Assembly: GCF_900176605.1 (NCBI RefSeq)
Contig: NZ_FXLP01000002.1
Span: 1 to 64,000, forward strand
Length of the DNA stretch: 64,000 nt
Direction of reading: 5' to 3'
Source of the DNA: Peptoniphilus vaginalis
Lineage (GTDB): Bacteria; Bacillota; Clostridia; Tissierellales; Peptoniphilaceae
The notes under the pieces are model-generated. The model was not told the DNA's origin, searched no databases, and saw nothing but the letters and a program-made list of their open reading frames with translations. The position numbers and the translations under genes were made by a program. Below, in pieces: positions 42,237 through 51,961 of this stretch; position 1 is the first letter of the stretch; the number at the start of each line of letters is the position of its first letter.

Positions 42237-45200
42237 TTGAATTTTTTAATCAATAGTGTAAAGAACCTAGAAGCTTTTAAGGAATTAGATGAGTCGATAA
42301 AAATTTCAAAGAACACTGCAGTCTTTGGTTCAGAGGAGGCAGTGCTCTCTCTTTTTGCGCCCACTTTTGCAGCTGAGGGGAGGAAGGTTTGCCTCATCTC
42401 ACAAGATAGGGTAAGGGCAAGAAAGGCCTACGAGGACCTGGGGTCAATCTCAGATGAGACTTGCGTCTACTATCCAGAGAAGGATGTTTTTTTCTATGAC
42501 AGGGATTCAAAGTCCAAGGAGAATACAAAGAAGAGGCTAGAAGCCATGGCAGAGATTTCAAGTGGAAGGGCAAAGATTGTTGTCACAACCTTAAATGCCT
42601 TGACTGCAAAAATATCAAGGCCAGAAATTTTTGCTTCTTATAAGATACCTATAGAAGTTGGACAAGTTTTGAATCTTGATGATCTTCCTAAGAAGCTTGT
42701 GGAAATGGGTTACGAAAGATTTCCAAGTGTCGAAGGTCTAGGTCAGTTTTCCCTTAGGGGGTCAATAATTGACATTGGGACTCAAGACGCCAATTATAGA
42801 ATAGAACTTTTTGATAACGAAGTTGACTCTATTAGATCCTTTGAAATCGAAAGCCAAAGGTCCATTGAAAAGTTAGAAAAAATTACAATTTATCCAATAG
42901 AAGACTTGATTATAAAAGCAGGTGAAAGGGATAAGCTTGCCGAGAGAATAAAAAAAGATATTTCTAAGACTAAGCTCCAAGGGAAAGAAAAAGATAGACT
43001 CAATGAAAAGTTTTTAAGATATGTTGACAGGCTAGAAAACCAAGAGACAATAATCAACAAGGACTTAATCCTTCCCTATGTAGACCAAGATGAAGTTGGC
43101 TCCTTCTTAGATTACTTAGATGATTTTATATTTTTAATCGAAGAGCCCTCCAGGATTGTTGAAAGAGAAGAAGAACTTGACCTTGCCAATGGAGAAAAGT
43201 TTGCAATCTTAATTGAAAATGGTGAAGTCACAAAGTCCCACGAAAAAACTTTTTACAACTACAAAGACATAGTTGAGGAGTTAAATGAAAAAACTTTAAT
43301 AACTTTTAATGCCCTCTTGAAGCCACCAAAGATGTTTAAGCCAAAGGACATTGTAAACATAAAGGTCAAGAGCGTAACCAACTATATGTCAAAGATAAAA
43401 CTCTTCAAGGAAGACCTAGACTACTATGGGAAAAATAACTTCCAAGTCATCCTCCTTGGGGCAACAGAAAAAAGAGCCAAGAGACTTTTTGATAACCTTG
43501 TGGACTTGGGTTATTCACCTCAATTGGCAAAAAACACAAAGAATGAGGAAATTACTTCCAAGCTTGTTGTTACTACTGGCGCCTTAAATGAAGGAATAGA
43601 ATTTTCTGATTCCAAAACAGTTTTTATAAACTATTCAGAAATTTATGGGTCCTTCTCAAAGAAGAAAAAGAAAAAAACTCCTAAGAAGAAGTCACTAAAC
43701 TTTGAGGACCTACAAATTGGCGACTACGTAGTTCACGAGGCCCACGGTGTTGGTAAATATGTGGGGACAAGAAGGCTTGAAGTATCAGGCATACAAAAGG
43801 ACTACATCCTCATTGAGTACGGTGGAGAGGACAAGCTCTTCCTACCAATTGAGGCCCTTGATTCCATTTACAAGTACGTCCAAGAGGGAAAGAGGCCGCC
43901 AAAGGTCAACAAGTTAAACTCTCTTGATTGGAAGAAGAAGAAGGCTCGTGCAAGACAGTCCATTGATGATATGGCTGAGGACTTAATAAAACTTTATGCA
44001 ACTCGTGAGAAGACCAAGGGCTTTGCCTTTAGTGAGGACTCCCAATACCAAAGGGACTTTGAAGATGCCTTTATCTATGAAGAGACTCCTGGTCAGTTGA
44101 AGTCTGTTGAAGAGATAAAAGAGGACATGGAGAAGCCTTCTCCTATGGATAGACTTCTATGTGCCGACGTTGGTTATGGAAAGACAGAGGTTGCCCTTCG
44201 TGCTGCCTTTAAGGCAATACTTGATGGAAAGCAAGTTGCAATTCTTGTGCCAACAACTATTTTGGCACAGCAACACTACAATACAATTAAGGAGAGGTTT
44301 AAAAACTTCCCTGTTGGTGTTGGACTTCTCTCAAGGTTTAGGTCCAAGAAGGATCAGAAGATGGACCTTGAAGGTCTAAGGGATGGCAACATTGATATAA
44401 TCGTAGGAACTCATAGACTTCTTTCCAAGGATGTGAAGTTCAAGGACTTGGGACTTTTAATTATTGACGAAGAGCAAAGATTTGGAGTTCGTCACAAGGA
44501 AAAGTTGAGGATGCTAAAGGAAAATGTAGACACATTAACTCTAACAGCTACACCAATTCCAAGGACTCTCCAAATGTCTATGATTGGAATAAGGGATATG
44601 TCTGTTATAGAAGAGCCACCTGAAGAGAGATTTCCAGTGGAAACTTACGTCCTAGAATACAACAATCTCATGGTACGTGAGGCCATCCTAAAAGAAATTG
44701 AAAGAGGAGGACAAGTTTACTTTCTCTACAACAAGGTTTCAAATATGGAAAATAAACTTTTGGAACTTAGGAAGCTTGTGCCAGAGGCAAGCTTCTCTAT
44801 GGCAAATGGTCAGATGACTGAGAAGGCCCTTGAAGATACAATGATTGACTTCATAGAGGGTAATATTGACGTATTAGTTTGCTCAACTATAATAGAAACA
44901 GGCATGGACGTTCCCAACGCAAACACGATGATAATAACAGACTCTAATAGACTAGGACTTTCACAACTTTATCAACTTCGTGGAAGGATAGGAAGGTCAT
45001 CGAGGATTGCCTACGCCTACTTCACCTACGACAGAACAACATCAATCTCTGAAGTGGCACAAAAAAGACTCCAAGCCATTAAAGAGTTCACTGAGTTTGG
45101 GTCAGGTCACAAGATTGCAGAAAGAGACCTTGAGATAAGAGGGTCAGGCTCCATACTTGGGTCAAGACAGTCAGGCCACATAGAAAAAATTGGTTACGAC

Positions 45201-45716
45201 CTCTATATGAAGTATCTAAAGGATGCTGTTATGAAGTTAAAGGGCCTTGATGTTGAAGAAGAAATTGAAACTACAATTGACCTCAAACTGGATTCCTTTA
45301 TACCAAAGGATTATATCGCAGACGACAGGACAAGACTTGAAATCTATAAAAAGATTTCTGTATTATCAACTGAAGAAGAGTACTCAGACCTTGTTGATGA
45401 ATTAATCGACAGGTTCTCAGACTTCCCTGATGAAGTTTCAAACCTTATGGACATTGCCCTCTTAAAGAACAAGGCTCAAAAGGCAAAAGTTTCATCAATT
45501 GTTGAGAGAAGAGGAGAGTATAGGATAAGGGTCGAGGGAGAGGTTGAGCTTCCTGCCATAATGGAAATAAACAACGAGTTCGAAAATGTTTCTTACTCCA
45601 TGGGTAATGTTAATGAAATTGTATTGACTAAGCTAAAGTATCCTCTTGACGAGTTAAAAAAATTAGTAACAATTTTGTATTTACACAAAAAGGACACAAA
45701 AACTTCTAAAAAGTAG
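42237..45716 (+). CDS. mfd: Transcription-repair coupling factor
   Basis: The product is 1159 residues. The N-terminal UvrB-like module (to about 350) is followed by the RNA polymerase interaction domain (LQIGDYVVHEAHGVGKYVGT, about 480-560). The RecG-like translocase has Walker A GYGKTEVALRAAF, box II DEEQRFG, LTATPIPRTLQMS and LRGRIGRSSR. The C-terminal TRCF domain closes it. Mfd removes stalled RNA polymerase and recruits UvrA. TTG start after GAGGTGA. Eight bases separate it from pth. Confidence 0.96.
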   Translation: MNFLINSVKNLEAFKELDESIKISKNTAVFGSEEAVLSLFAPTFAAEGRKVCLISQDRVRARKAYEDLGSISDETCVYYPEKDVFFYDRDSKSKENTKKRLEAMAEISSGRAKIVVTTLNALTAKISRPEIFASYKIPIEVGQVLNLDDLPKKLVEMGYERFPSVEGLGQFSLRGSIIDIGTQDANYRIELFDNEVDSIRSFEIESQRSIEKLEKITIYPIEDLIIKAGERDKLAERIKKDISKTKLQGKEKDRLNEKFLRYVDRLENQETIINKDLILPYVDQDEVGSFLDYLDDFIFLIEEPSRIVEREEELDLANGEKFAILIENGEVTKSHEKTFYNYKDIVEELNEKTLITFNALLKPPKMFKPKDIVNIKVKSVTNYMSKIKLFKEDLDYYGKNNFQVILLGATEKRAKRLFDNLVDLGYSPQLAKNTKNEEITSKLVVTTGALNEGIEFSDSKTVFINYSEIYGSFSKKKKKKTPKKKSLNFEDLQIGDYVVHEAHGVGKYVGTRRLEVSGIQKDYILIEYGGEDKLFLPIEALDSIYKYVQEGKRPPKVNKLNSLDWKKKKARARQSIDDMAEDLIKLYATREKTKGFAFSEDSQYQRDFEDAFIYEETPGQLKSVEEIKEDMEKPSPMDRLLCADVGYGKTEVALRAAFKAILDGKQVAILVPTTILAQQHYNTIKERFKNFPVGVGLLSRFRSKKDQKMDLEGLRDGNIDIIVGTHRLLSKDVKFKDLGLLIIDEEQRFGVRHKEKLRMLKENVDTLTLTATPIPRTLQMSMIGIRDMSVIEEPPEERFPVETYVLEYNNLMVREAILKEIERGGQVYFLYNKVSNMENKLLELRKLVPEASFSMANGQMTEKALEDTMIDFIEGNIDVLVCSTIIETGMDVPNANTMIITDSNRLGLSQLYQLRGRIGRSSRIAYAYFTYDRTTSISEVAQKRLQAIKEFTEFGSGHKIAERDLEIRGSGSILGSRQSGHIEKIGYDLYMKYLKDAVMKLKGLDVEEEIETTIDLKLDSFIPKDYIADDRTRLEIYKKISVLSTEEEYSDLVDELIDRFSDFPDEVSNLMDIALLKNKAQKAKVSSIVERRGEYRIRVEGEVELPAIMEINNEFENVSYSMGNVNEIVLTKLKYPLDELKKLVTILYLHKKDTKTSKK

Positions 45717-45768
45717 TGTATAATATAGACACAAAATGATAATAATTAAATAGAATAAGGAGAGAAAA

Positions 45769-46857
45769 ATGTTTTTAAAAAAATTTGGTAAGATAGCAGT
45801 GACTATTGCACTAGCAGGTTCACTCGTAGCTTGTAGTGGTGCACATAAAGATGCAGCAGCTAAAGTTGGTGGAGTTGAAATCCCAATGGCAGATTTTTAT
45901 AAGTCTTATGCAGCAAGGGTAAATCAACTTACTTCAATGTATGGTGAAGGTGTTCTTAAGAACAAGGAAGACGGCAAAAAGACAACTGAGGAACTTCTAA
46001 GAGAACAAGCAATCACTGACTTAACAACAACTGAAGCTCTTAAACAAGATGCAGAAAAATCAAAAATCACTGTTTCTGATGATGAAGTAAATAAAAAGCT
46101 TGACGGAATCAAGGCACAACTTGGTGGCGAAGAAGCCTTCAACAAGTTCCTAAAAGAAAATGGACTTCCAAAGGAATATGTTGCTGAAAATATGAAAAAT
46201 CAAATGTTAGTTGGTAAATACACTCAAAAAAAATTAAAAGAACTTGAACCAACTGAAGAAGAAGTTAAGAAACAATACGAAGACAACAAGGATTCTTACT
46301 ACAAGGCTAAGGCATCTCACATCCTAGTTGATGACTTAAAACAAGCTAATATTTTAAGAAAGAAGATTCTAAAGGGAGAAGACTTTGCTAAGCTTGCAAA
46401 GGAAAATTCTAAGGACACAGGAAGTGCACAAAACGGTGGATCACTTGGCGAATTCACAAGTGGACAAATGGTTGAAGCCTTTGACAAGGAAATTGCTAAG
46501 ATGAAGGTTGGCGACATTTCTGAACCTATTAAGACACAATTTGGTTACCACATAATCAAGCTTGAAGATAAAAAGCCTTTAGAATTTGATGCAGTTAAGG
46601 ACCAAATCAAGGCACAACTACAACAAGAAAAATTCAAAGATTACATTGACAAAGTTAAGAAACATGCTAAAATAAAAATCTATGTTAACACTTCTAAAGA
46701 GGTTCAAATTCCAGAAGAATACAAGAACTTCGGTAAGGTAGTAAAAGAAGACCAAGCAAAAGAAGCTAATGCAAAGTCTGAAGCAGCAAATAAGAATGAA
46801 AAAGCCAATGCAAAAGAAGAAAATGCTAAGGCTGAGAACAAGAAAGAAACTAAATAA
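45769..46857 (+). CDS. prsA: Foldase PrsA (PpiC-type lipoprotein)
   Basis: The product is 362 residues. Lipoprotein signal: hydrophobic 8-18 and lipobox SLVAC with lipidated Cys22. A chaperone-like N domain of SurA type is followed by the parvulin PPIase domain (KASHILVDDLKQANILRKKI to FGYHIIKLEDKKP). The C-terminal tail is unusually Lys/Ala/Asn/Glu-rich (AKSEAANKNEKANAKEE), probably an unstructured spacer. It helps fold exported proteins at the membrane-wall interface. TATAAT at 45719-45724 suggests its own promoter. Ribosome binding site AAGGAGAG. Confidence 0.9.
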   Translation: MFLKKFGKIAVTIALAGSLVACSGAHKDAAAKVGGVEIPMADFYKSYAARVNQLTSMYGEGVLKNKEDGKKTTEELLREQAITDLTTTEALKQDAEKSKITVSDDEVNKKLDGIKAQLGGEEAFNKFLKENGLPKEYVAENMKNQMLVGKYTQKKLKELEPTEEEVKKQYEDNKDSYYKAKASHILVDDLKQANILRKKILKGEDFAKLAKENSKDTGSAQNGGSLGEFTSGQMVEAFDKEIAKMKVGDISEPIKTQFGYHIIKLEDKKPLEFDAVKDQIKAQLQQEKFKDYIDKVKKHAKIKIYVNTSKEVQIPEEYKNFGKVVKEDQAKEANAKSEAANKNEKANAKEENAKAENKKETK

Positions 46858-46869
46858 GATTTAAATTAA

Positions 46870-46932
46870 AGCCTGTGAGTAAAGAGCAAAAGGATTAGAG
46901 TCCTCTCTTAGGTCACAGGTCTTTTATTTTTT
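46870..46932 (+). terminator. prsA terminator
   Basis: CCTGTGA and TCACAGG pair across about 35 bases, followed by a T-rich run (TCTTTTATTTTTTT). The inner part also folds (GGATTAGAGTCC). Confidence 0.65.
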
Positions 46933-47044
46933 TATCTAATCAAGTCTTTACTTTTCATTAATAGTGAATTAAAAATCTAATTTTAGAAACAATAAAAATA
47001 AAATTCTGATATAATAAGAGAAATATGGATAATGAGGTGAAGTA

Positions 47045-47980
47045 ATGAGTTTTTCATCAGAGATTAAAGATGAAGTCGCTAAGATAAAAGTAGATGACTA
47101 CAAATTAATTTTATCAGAACTCGCAGGGATAACTCCCATGTGCGGAATTTTAAATTTTAAAAATAATAAAATTTCTATGGAATACATTACAGAAAATGCT
47201 CCTGTGGCGAGGAGAATTTTTACATTTTTACGAAGGTCCTTTGGTTTTAACGTTGAAGTTAAAAATGTTAGGTCTACACAACTTAAAAAAAATGTATTTA
47301 TTATCTATATATCGCAAGATGAGTCTTGCAGGTTACTTCTCGATGAGTTAAAATATATTAAGGGTGCAAGCGTATTTATGATAAATTATGCTCCCACTGA
47401 TCTAATAAAAACAAGCAGTGAGAAAAAGGCATACATCCGTGGTGCCTTTATGGGTTCGGGATCCATTACTGATCCAAAAAAGGGATATCATTTGGAATTT
47501 GTTTCTGAAAACGAATCCAACGCATACTTTTTAAGAGATGTAATTAATGATTTTGGACTTAACTCAAAGGTGATTATGAGGAAGGAAAAATACATAATTT
47601 ACATCAAGGACTCAGAACAAATTTCTGACTTCCTATCTCTTATAGGTGCCTATAACTCTGTTTTGAATTACGAAAATATTAGGGTTATAAAGGAAATGAG
47701 AAACAATGTAAATAGGATTGTAAATTGTGAGACGGCCAACTTAAATAAAACAGTTAAGTCATCTTACGACCAGGTAGAAGATATAAAGCTGATCGAGAAA
47801 GAAATGGGGATAGAAAACTTAGATGAAGATTTGAAAGTCATAGCTAAGATAAGACTTGAGAACAGGTCTATGAGTTTAAACGATATTGCGAACTCTCTTG
47901 AACCAAAGATTTCAAAGTCCACTGTTAATTATAGATTTAAAAAACTTAGGAGAATTGCTAACAAGTTGAGGGGTGTATAA
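47045..47980 (+). CDS. whiA: DNA-binding protein WhiA
   Basis: The product is 311 residues, matching the WhiA/YvcL family. An N-terminal LAGLIDADG-like fold is visible (KAYIRGAFMGSGSITDPKKG). A C-terminal helix-turn-helix follows (SLNDIANSLEPKISKSTVNY, then RFKKLRRIA). In Bacillus, WhiA affects cell division and chromosome segregation. The rapZ (yvcJ) and yvcK genes usual upstream are absent here. AGGTGAAG precedes the ATG. Confidence 0.93.
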   Translation: MSFSSEIKDEVAKIKVDDYKLILSELAGITPMCGILNFKNNKISMEYITENAPVARRIFTFLRRSFGFNVEVKNVRSTQLKKNVFIIYISQDESCRLLLDELKYIKGASVFMINYAPTDLIKTSSEKKAYIRGAFMGSGSITDPKKGYHLEFVSENESNAYFLRDVINDFGLNSKVIMRKEKYIIYIKDSEQISDFLSLIGAYNSVLNYENIRVIKEMRNNVNRIVNCETANLNKTVKSSYDQVEDIKLIEKEMGIENLDEDLKVIAKIRLENRSMSLNDIANSLEPKISKSTVNYRFKKLRRIANKLRGV

Positions 47981-47981
47981 A

Positions 47982-48248
47982 ATGATAAGTAAAAAAGTTG
48001 TACTTAATAATAGTGACGGGCTCCACGCTAGGGCAGCTGCACTGTTTGTAAGAGAGGCTAACAAGTTTGCTTCTGAAATAAATCTCGAAGCTCATAATGA
48101 TAAGGTAAATGGTAAGTCCATTATTGGTATTATGTCTCTTGGTGCCTTCACAGGCGAAGAGATTATCATCGAAGCTGATGGTGTAGATGAAGAAGAAGCA
48201 GTAGAAAGATTAGCTTACTTAGTTGAAAAAGAATTTATAAATCTTTAA
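47982..48248 (+). CDS. HPr-like phosphocarrier protein
   Basis: The product is 88 residues from ATG 47982, one base after the whiA stop. SDGLHARAAALFV places His at position 15, the EI phosphorylation site, and NGKSIIGIMSL places Ser at 46, the HPr kinase site. In Bacillus this locus (after yvcL/whiA) encodes Crh, which has Gln15. The retained His means this protein could work in sugar PTS as well as regulation. No ptsI gene lies here. AGGGGTG lies upstream. Confidence 0.88.
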   Translation: MISKKVVLNNSDGLHARAAALFVREANKFASEINLEAHNDKVNGKSIIGIMSLGAFTGEEIIIEADGVDEEEAVERLAYLVEKEFINL

Positions 48249-48270
48249 TTTAATAAAAATAATTTGCTTG

Positions 48271-48300
48271 GAGTTTTGCTTTGTCAAAACTCTTTTTTCA
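48271..48300 (+). terminator. whiA-HPr terminator
   Basis: GGAGTTTTG, loop, CAAAACTC, then six T. The rest of the gap to 48529 is AT-rich with no supported feature. Confidence 0.85.
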
Positions 48301-48529
48301 TATCCTTTTATTTGTCTTTGGCCTTTGATAAAATATATTAAAGATTAGTAATGAAAATTTTTTATTTTTTAAAGTTTGTAAGCTTGCGAAAAAATTTTAA
48401 TAAGTCCTTATTGAGTGATAAAAAATTTTTTAAAATCAAGTTGAAAGTTTTGAAAATTTTTATATCACTAATTAAAGATAAAATGATTTTAAAATAAAAA
48501 TTTGTGATTTATAGATTAAGGATGATCCT

Positions 48530-51500
48530 ATGAATAAATTTGTTCACCTACATCTCCATAGTGAATACTCTCTCTTAGATGGTTCAACGAGAATAAGTCT
48601 TTTGCCTCAAAGGGTAAAGGACCTTGGCATGGATGCAGTTGCCCTAACTGACCATGGCAATATGTATGGGGCCATTGCCTTCTACAAGGCCTGCAAGGAT
48701 GTTGGAGTAAAACCCATCCTAGGTTGTGAGGTCTACATCTCAGAGAAGGATATGACTGTAAAGGACAGGACCAACAAGAGGTACCACTTGATTCTCTTGG
48801 CAGAGAACAATGAAGGCTTCAAAAATATTATGAAAATAGTCTCCATTGGTTACGTTGATGGGTACTATTACAAGCCTCGTGTTGACAAGGAAGTTTTAAA
48901 AAAATATTCCAAGGGTATTATTGCAACTTCAGCCTGTCTTGGTGGCGAAGTTCAAAAATTTCTTTTAAATAGGGATAAGGAGGCTGCAAAAAAAGCTGCC
49001 CTTGAGTATCGAGACATCTTTGGAGAAGGGAACTTCTTCTTAGAACTTCAAGACCACGGCATGCCTGAACAAGCCAGGGTTAATCGTGAGCTTGTCCTTC
49101 TATCTGAGGAGCTAGGGATTCCCCTAACTGCATCTAATGATGTCCACTATTTAATGAAGGAGGATGCAAAGAGTCACGATGTCCTACTTTGTATTCAAAC
49201 AGGAAAGACTGTCAAGGACACAGACAGGATGAAGTTTCCATCAGATGAATTTTACCTAAAGTCTCCCGATGAAATGGCAGTCCTCTTCCCAGAAAATCCT
49301 GAGGCCCTAGAGAACACTGTGAAGATTGCAGAAAGGTGCAAGGTTGAAATTACCTTTCACGACCTTCACTTGCCAGAGTTTACAGTGCCAGATGAATACA
49401 CCCACGAGGAATACTTAAAGAAACTTGCCTTAGAGGGAATGCTTAAGAGATATGAAAATGTAACTGATGAAATTAAGGACAGGTTTGAGTTTGAATTCAA
49501 CACCATAAAGAACATGGGCTATGTTGACTACTTCTTAATAGTTTGGGACTTTATAAGGTATGCAAGAAAGCATGAGATCCAAGTTGGACCTGGAAGGGGA
49601 TCTGCTGCTGGTTCTATGGTTTCTTATTGCCTTGGAATAACTGACGTGGACCCCTTAGAGTTTGACCTACTATTTGAAAGGTTTTTAAATCCAGAAAGGG
49701 TTTCTATGCCCGATATTGATATAGACTTTTGCTATGAAAGACGTGAAGAAGTTATTGAATATGTAAACAGGAAGTATGGAGACTCTCACGTTGCTCAAAT
49801 AGTTACCTTTGGAACCATGGCTGCTCGTAATGCCATAAGAGACGTAGGTCGTGCCCTTGATATGTCCTATGCCAAGGTGGACTACATTGCCAAGCAGGTA
49901 CCCCAAGCCCTTAATATGACCATAGAAAAGGCACTAGAAGTTTCAGAAACTTTTAAGGAAATTTACGATGGAGAAGAGGATTCAAGACTTTTAATTGATA
50001 TGGCTCTTAAACTTGAAGGTCTCCCAAGACACACTTCAACTCACGCAGCTGGTGTTGTAATATCCAAGGACGAACTGACAGAATATGTTCCCCTAACTAG
50101 AAATGACAAGATTATTGCCACTCAGTTTAATATGATTGAGCTTGAAGAGTTGGGACTTTTGAAGATGGACTTCTTGGGTCTAAGGACTCTTACAGTTATT
50201 AGGGATGCAATTAATTTAATAAAAGAAAATCAGGGGAAGGCAATAAATTTTGACAACTTCAACTACAATGACCCAGATGTTTTAAAGATGTTTGCAAGAT
50301 CAGAAACCCTTGGGGTCTTTCAATTTGAATCCTCTGGTATGAGGGCCTTCTTAAAGGAACTAAGGCCAGATGAATTTTCTGATTTAGTTGCTGCCAATGC
50401 CCTTTTTAGGCCTGGACCAATGAAGCAAATTCCAAAATTTGTTGGGTCTAAGCATGACAAGTCCACAATTTCCTACATTCATCCAAAGCTTGAGCCAATA
50501 CTTAAGTCAACCTATGGTTGTATAGTCTACCAAGAACAGGTAATGCAAATTGTTCAACAAATTGGTGGCTACTCTCTTGGCAGGGCAGACATTGTTAGAC
50601 GTGCCATATCCAAGAAGAAGATGAAGGTCATGGAAGAAGAGAGGAAGAACTTCATCTATGGCAACAAGGAAGAGGGAGTTTGTGGTGCCATTGCCAATGG
50701 GGTTGACGAGAAGGCTGCCAACGAAATTTATGACTTGATAATAGACTTCGCGGACTACGCCTTTAACAAGTCTCACTCCGTTGCCTATTCAGTAGTTGCT
50801 TATAGGACAGCTTGGCTAAAGTATTATTATCCAAGGGAGTTTATGGCGGCACAAATTTCTACTTACACCAACGACATCAAGCAAGTCAGTCTTTATATAG
50901 AAGAGATAAAGAGGTTGGGGATAGAAATCCTGCCACCAAATATTAATTATTCTTATAAGAACTTCACTGTTGAGGACAATAAAATTAGGTTTGGACTGAA
51001 GGCTGTAAAAAATGTCGGGGACAACTTAATAGATGCTATTGTGAGAGCAAGGGCAAAGGGACCCTACAAGTATCTAAAAGATTTTGTTGATAGGATCAAT
51101 GCCCTTGACAAGTCTGTCCTTAACAAGAGGGCTGTGGAATCCCTAATAAGGTGTGGAGCCATGGACGACTTCAGGGGGAACAGAGCCCAATACCTTGCAA
51201 TTTATGAAGGGATTTTATCCTCTTCATCAAATACTGCAAAAAATAATGTCATGGGTCAATTTTCACTTTTTGAAGAGACTGACCTCCAAGAGGACTTGCC
51301 AAGACTTCGTGACTTTCCACAAAAGGATAAGCTTGACATGGAAAAGGAAGTTATTGGTATGTACATCTCTGGTCATCCCCTTGATCCTTACAGGGAATTA
51401 ATCGAGAAGAATTCATCTATAAACACAAATCAAATCTTTGAAAAGTATAGGGAGAATCTCTTGAGGGGGTCCAAGGTCAAGGTTGGAGGAATTTTAAAGG

Positions 51501-51955
51501 CCAAGAAGACCATGATAACAAAGACCAACAAGATGATGGCCTTTGCAGCCCTAGAAGACTTATTTGGAACAATTGAACTTGTAATCTTTCCAAATGTCTA
51601 CTCACACTACAAGGACCTTATTGAAGATGAGAATGTGGTTGTAGTTGAGGGTCACTTCCAAGAATCAGAAATTGAAGAGCCAAAGATTTTGGTGGATTCA
51701 GTATCAAGACTTAAGATGCCAACAAAAAATAAATTATATATTTCTGTTGACTCTATGAAAAATGAAAAGGTAAATGAAATAAGAAGAATTTTAAAAGATT
51801 ATGAGGGGTCCACTCCTGTGGTCTTCTTTGAAGAAGAAACGCGAAAGGCCTTTGGGACTGATCCAAACCTTTGGATTGATGACAAGTCCTTTGACGAAAT
51901 TCAAAATAAATTGATAGCTTATACTAAGTCTAGAGACAAAATTATTTTAAAGTAG
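48530..51955 (+). CDS. dnaE: DNA polymerase III alpha subunit, DnaE type
   Basis: The product is 1141 residues. PHP domain at the N terminus (HLHLHSEYSLLDG, LTDHGNMYGAI). The polymerase active site has GPGRGSAAGSMVSY and the Asp triad part MPDIDIDFCYE. RHTSTHAAGVVIS and the C-terminal OB fold (KVKVGGILKAKKTM) are present. It is the DnaE form without an exonuclease insertion, in contrast to PolC, which Firmicutes also carry. It replicates DNA and extends primers. The gene heads dnaE-pfkA-pyk, a conserved order. Confidence 0.95.
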   Translation: MNKFVHLHLHSEYSLLDGSTRISLLPQRVKDLGMDAVALTDHGNMYGAIAFYKACKDVGVKPILGCEVYISEKDMTVKDRTNKRYHLILLAENNEGFKNIMKIVSIGYVDGYYYKPRVDKEVLKKYSKGIIATSACLGGEVQKFLLNRDKEAAKKAALEYRDIFGEGNFFLELQDHGMPEQARVNRELVLLSEELGIPLTASNDVHYLMKEDAKSHDVLLCIQTGKTVKDTDRMKFPSDEFYLKSPDEMAVLFPENPEALENTVKIAERCKVEITFHDLHLPEFTVPDEYTHEEYLKKLALEGMLKRYENVTDEIKDRFEFEFNTIKNMGYVDYFLIVWDFIRYARKHEIQVGPGRGSAAGSMVSYCLGITDVDPLEFDLLFERFLNPERVSMPDIDIDFCYERREEVIEYVNRKYGDSHVAQIVTFGTMAARNAIRDVGRALDMSYAKVDYIAKQVPQALNMTIEKALEVSETFKEIYDGEEDSRLLIDMALKLEGLPRHTSTHAAGVVISKDELTEYVPLTRNDKIIATQFNMIELEELGLLKMDFLGLRTLTVIRDAINLIKENQGKAINFDNFNYNDPDVLKMFARSETLGVFQFESSGMRAFLKELRPDEFSDLVAANALFRPGPMKQIPKFVGSKHDKSTISYIHPKLEPILKSTYGCIVYQEQVMQIVQQIGGYSLGRADIVRRAISKKKMKVMEEERKNFIYGNKEEGVCGAIANGVDEKAANEIYDLIIDFADYAFNKSHSVAYSVVAYRTAWLKYYYPREFMAAQISTYTNDIKQVSLYIEEIKRLGIEILPPNINYSYKNFTVEDNKIRFGLKAVKNVGDNLIDAIVRARAKGPYKYLKDFVDRINALDKSVLNKRAVESLIRCGAMDDFRGNRAQYLAIYEGILSSSSNTAKNNVMGQFSLFEETDLQEDLPRLRDFPQKDKLDMEKEVIGMYISGHPLDPYRELIEKNSSINTNQIFEKYRENLLRGSKVKVGGILKAKKTMITKTNKMMAFAALEDLFGTIELVIFPNVYSHYKDLIEDENVVVVEGHFQESEIEEPKILVDSVSRLKMPTKNKLYISVDSMKNEKVNEIRRILKDYEGSTPVVFFEEETRKAFGTDPNLWIDDKSFDEIQNKLIAYTKSRDKIILK

Positions 51956-51961
51956 GTGGAT

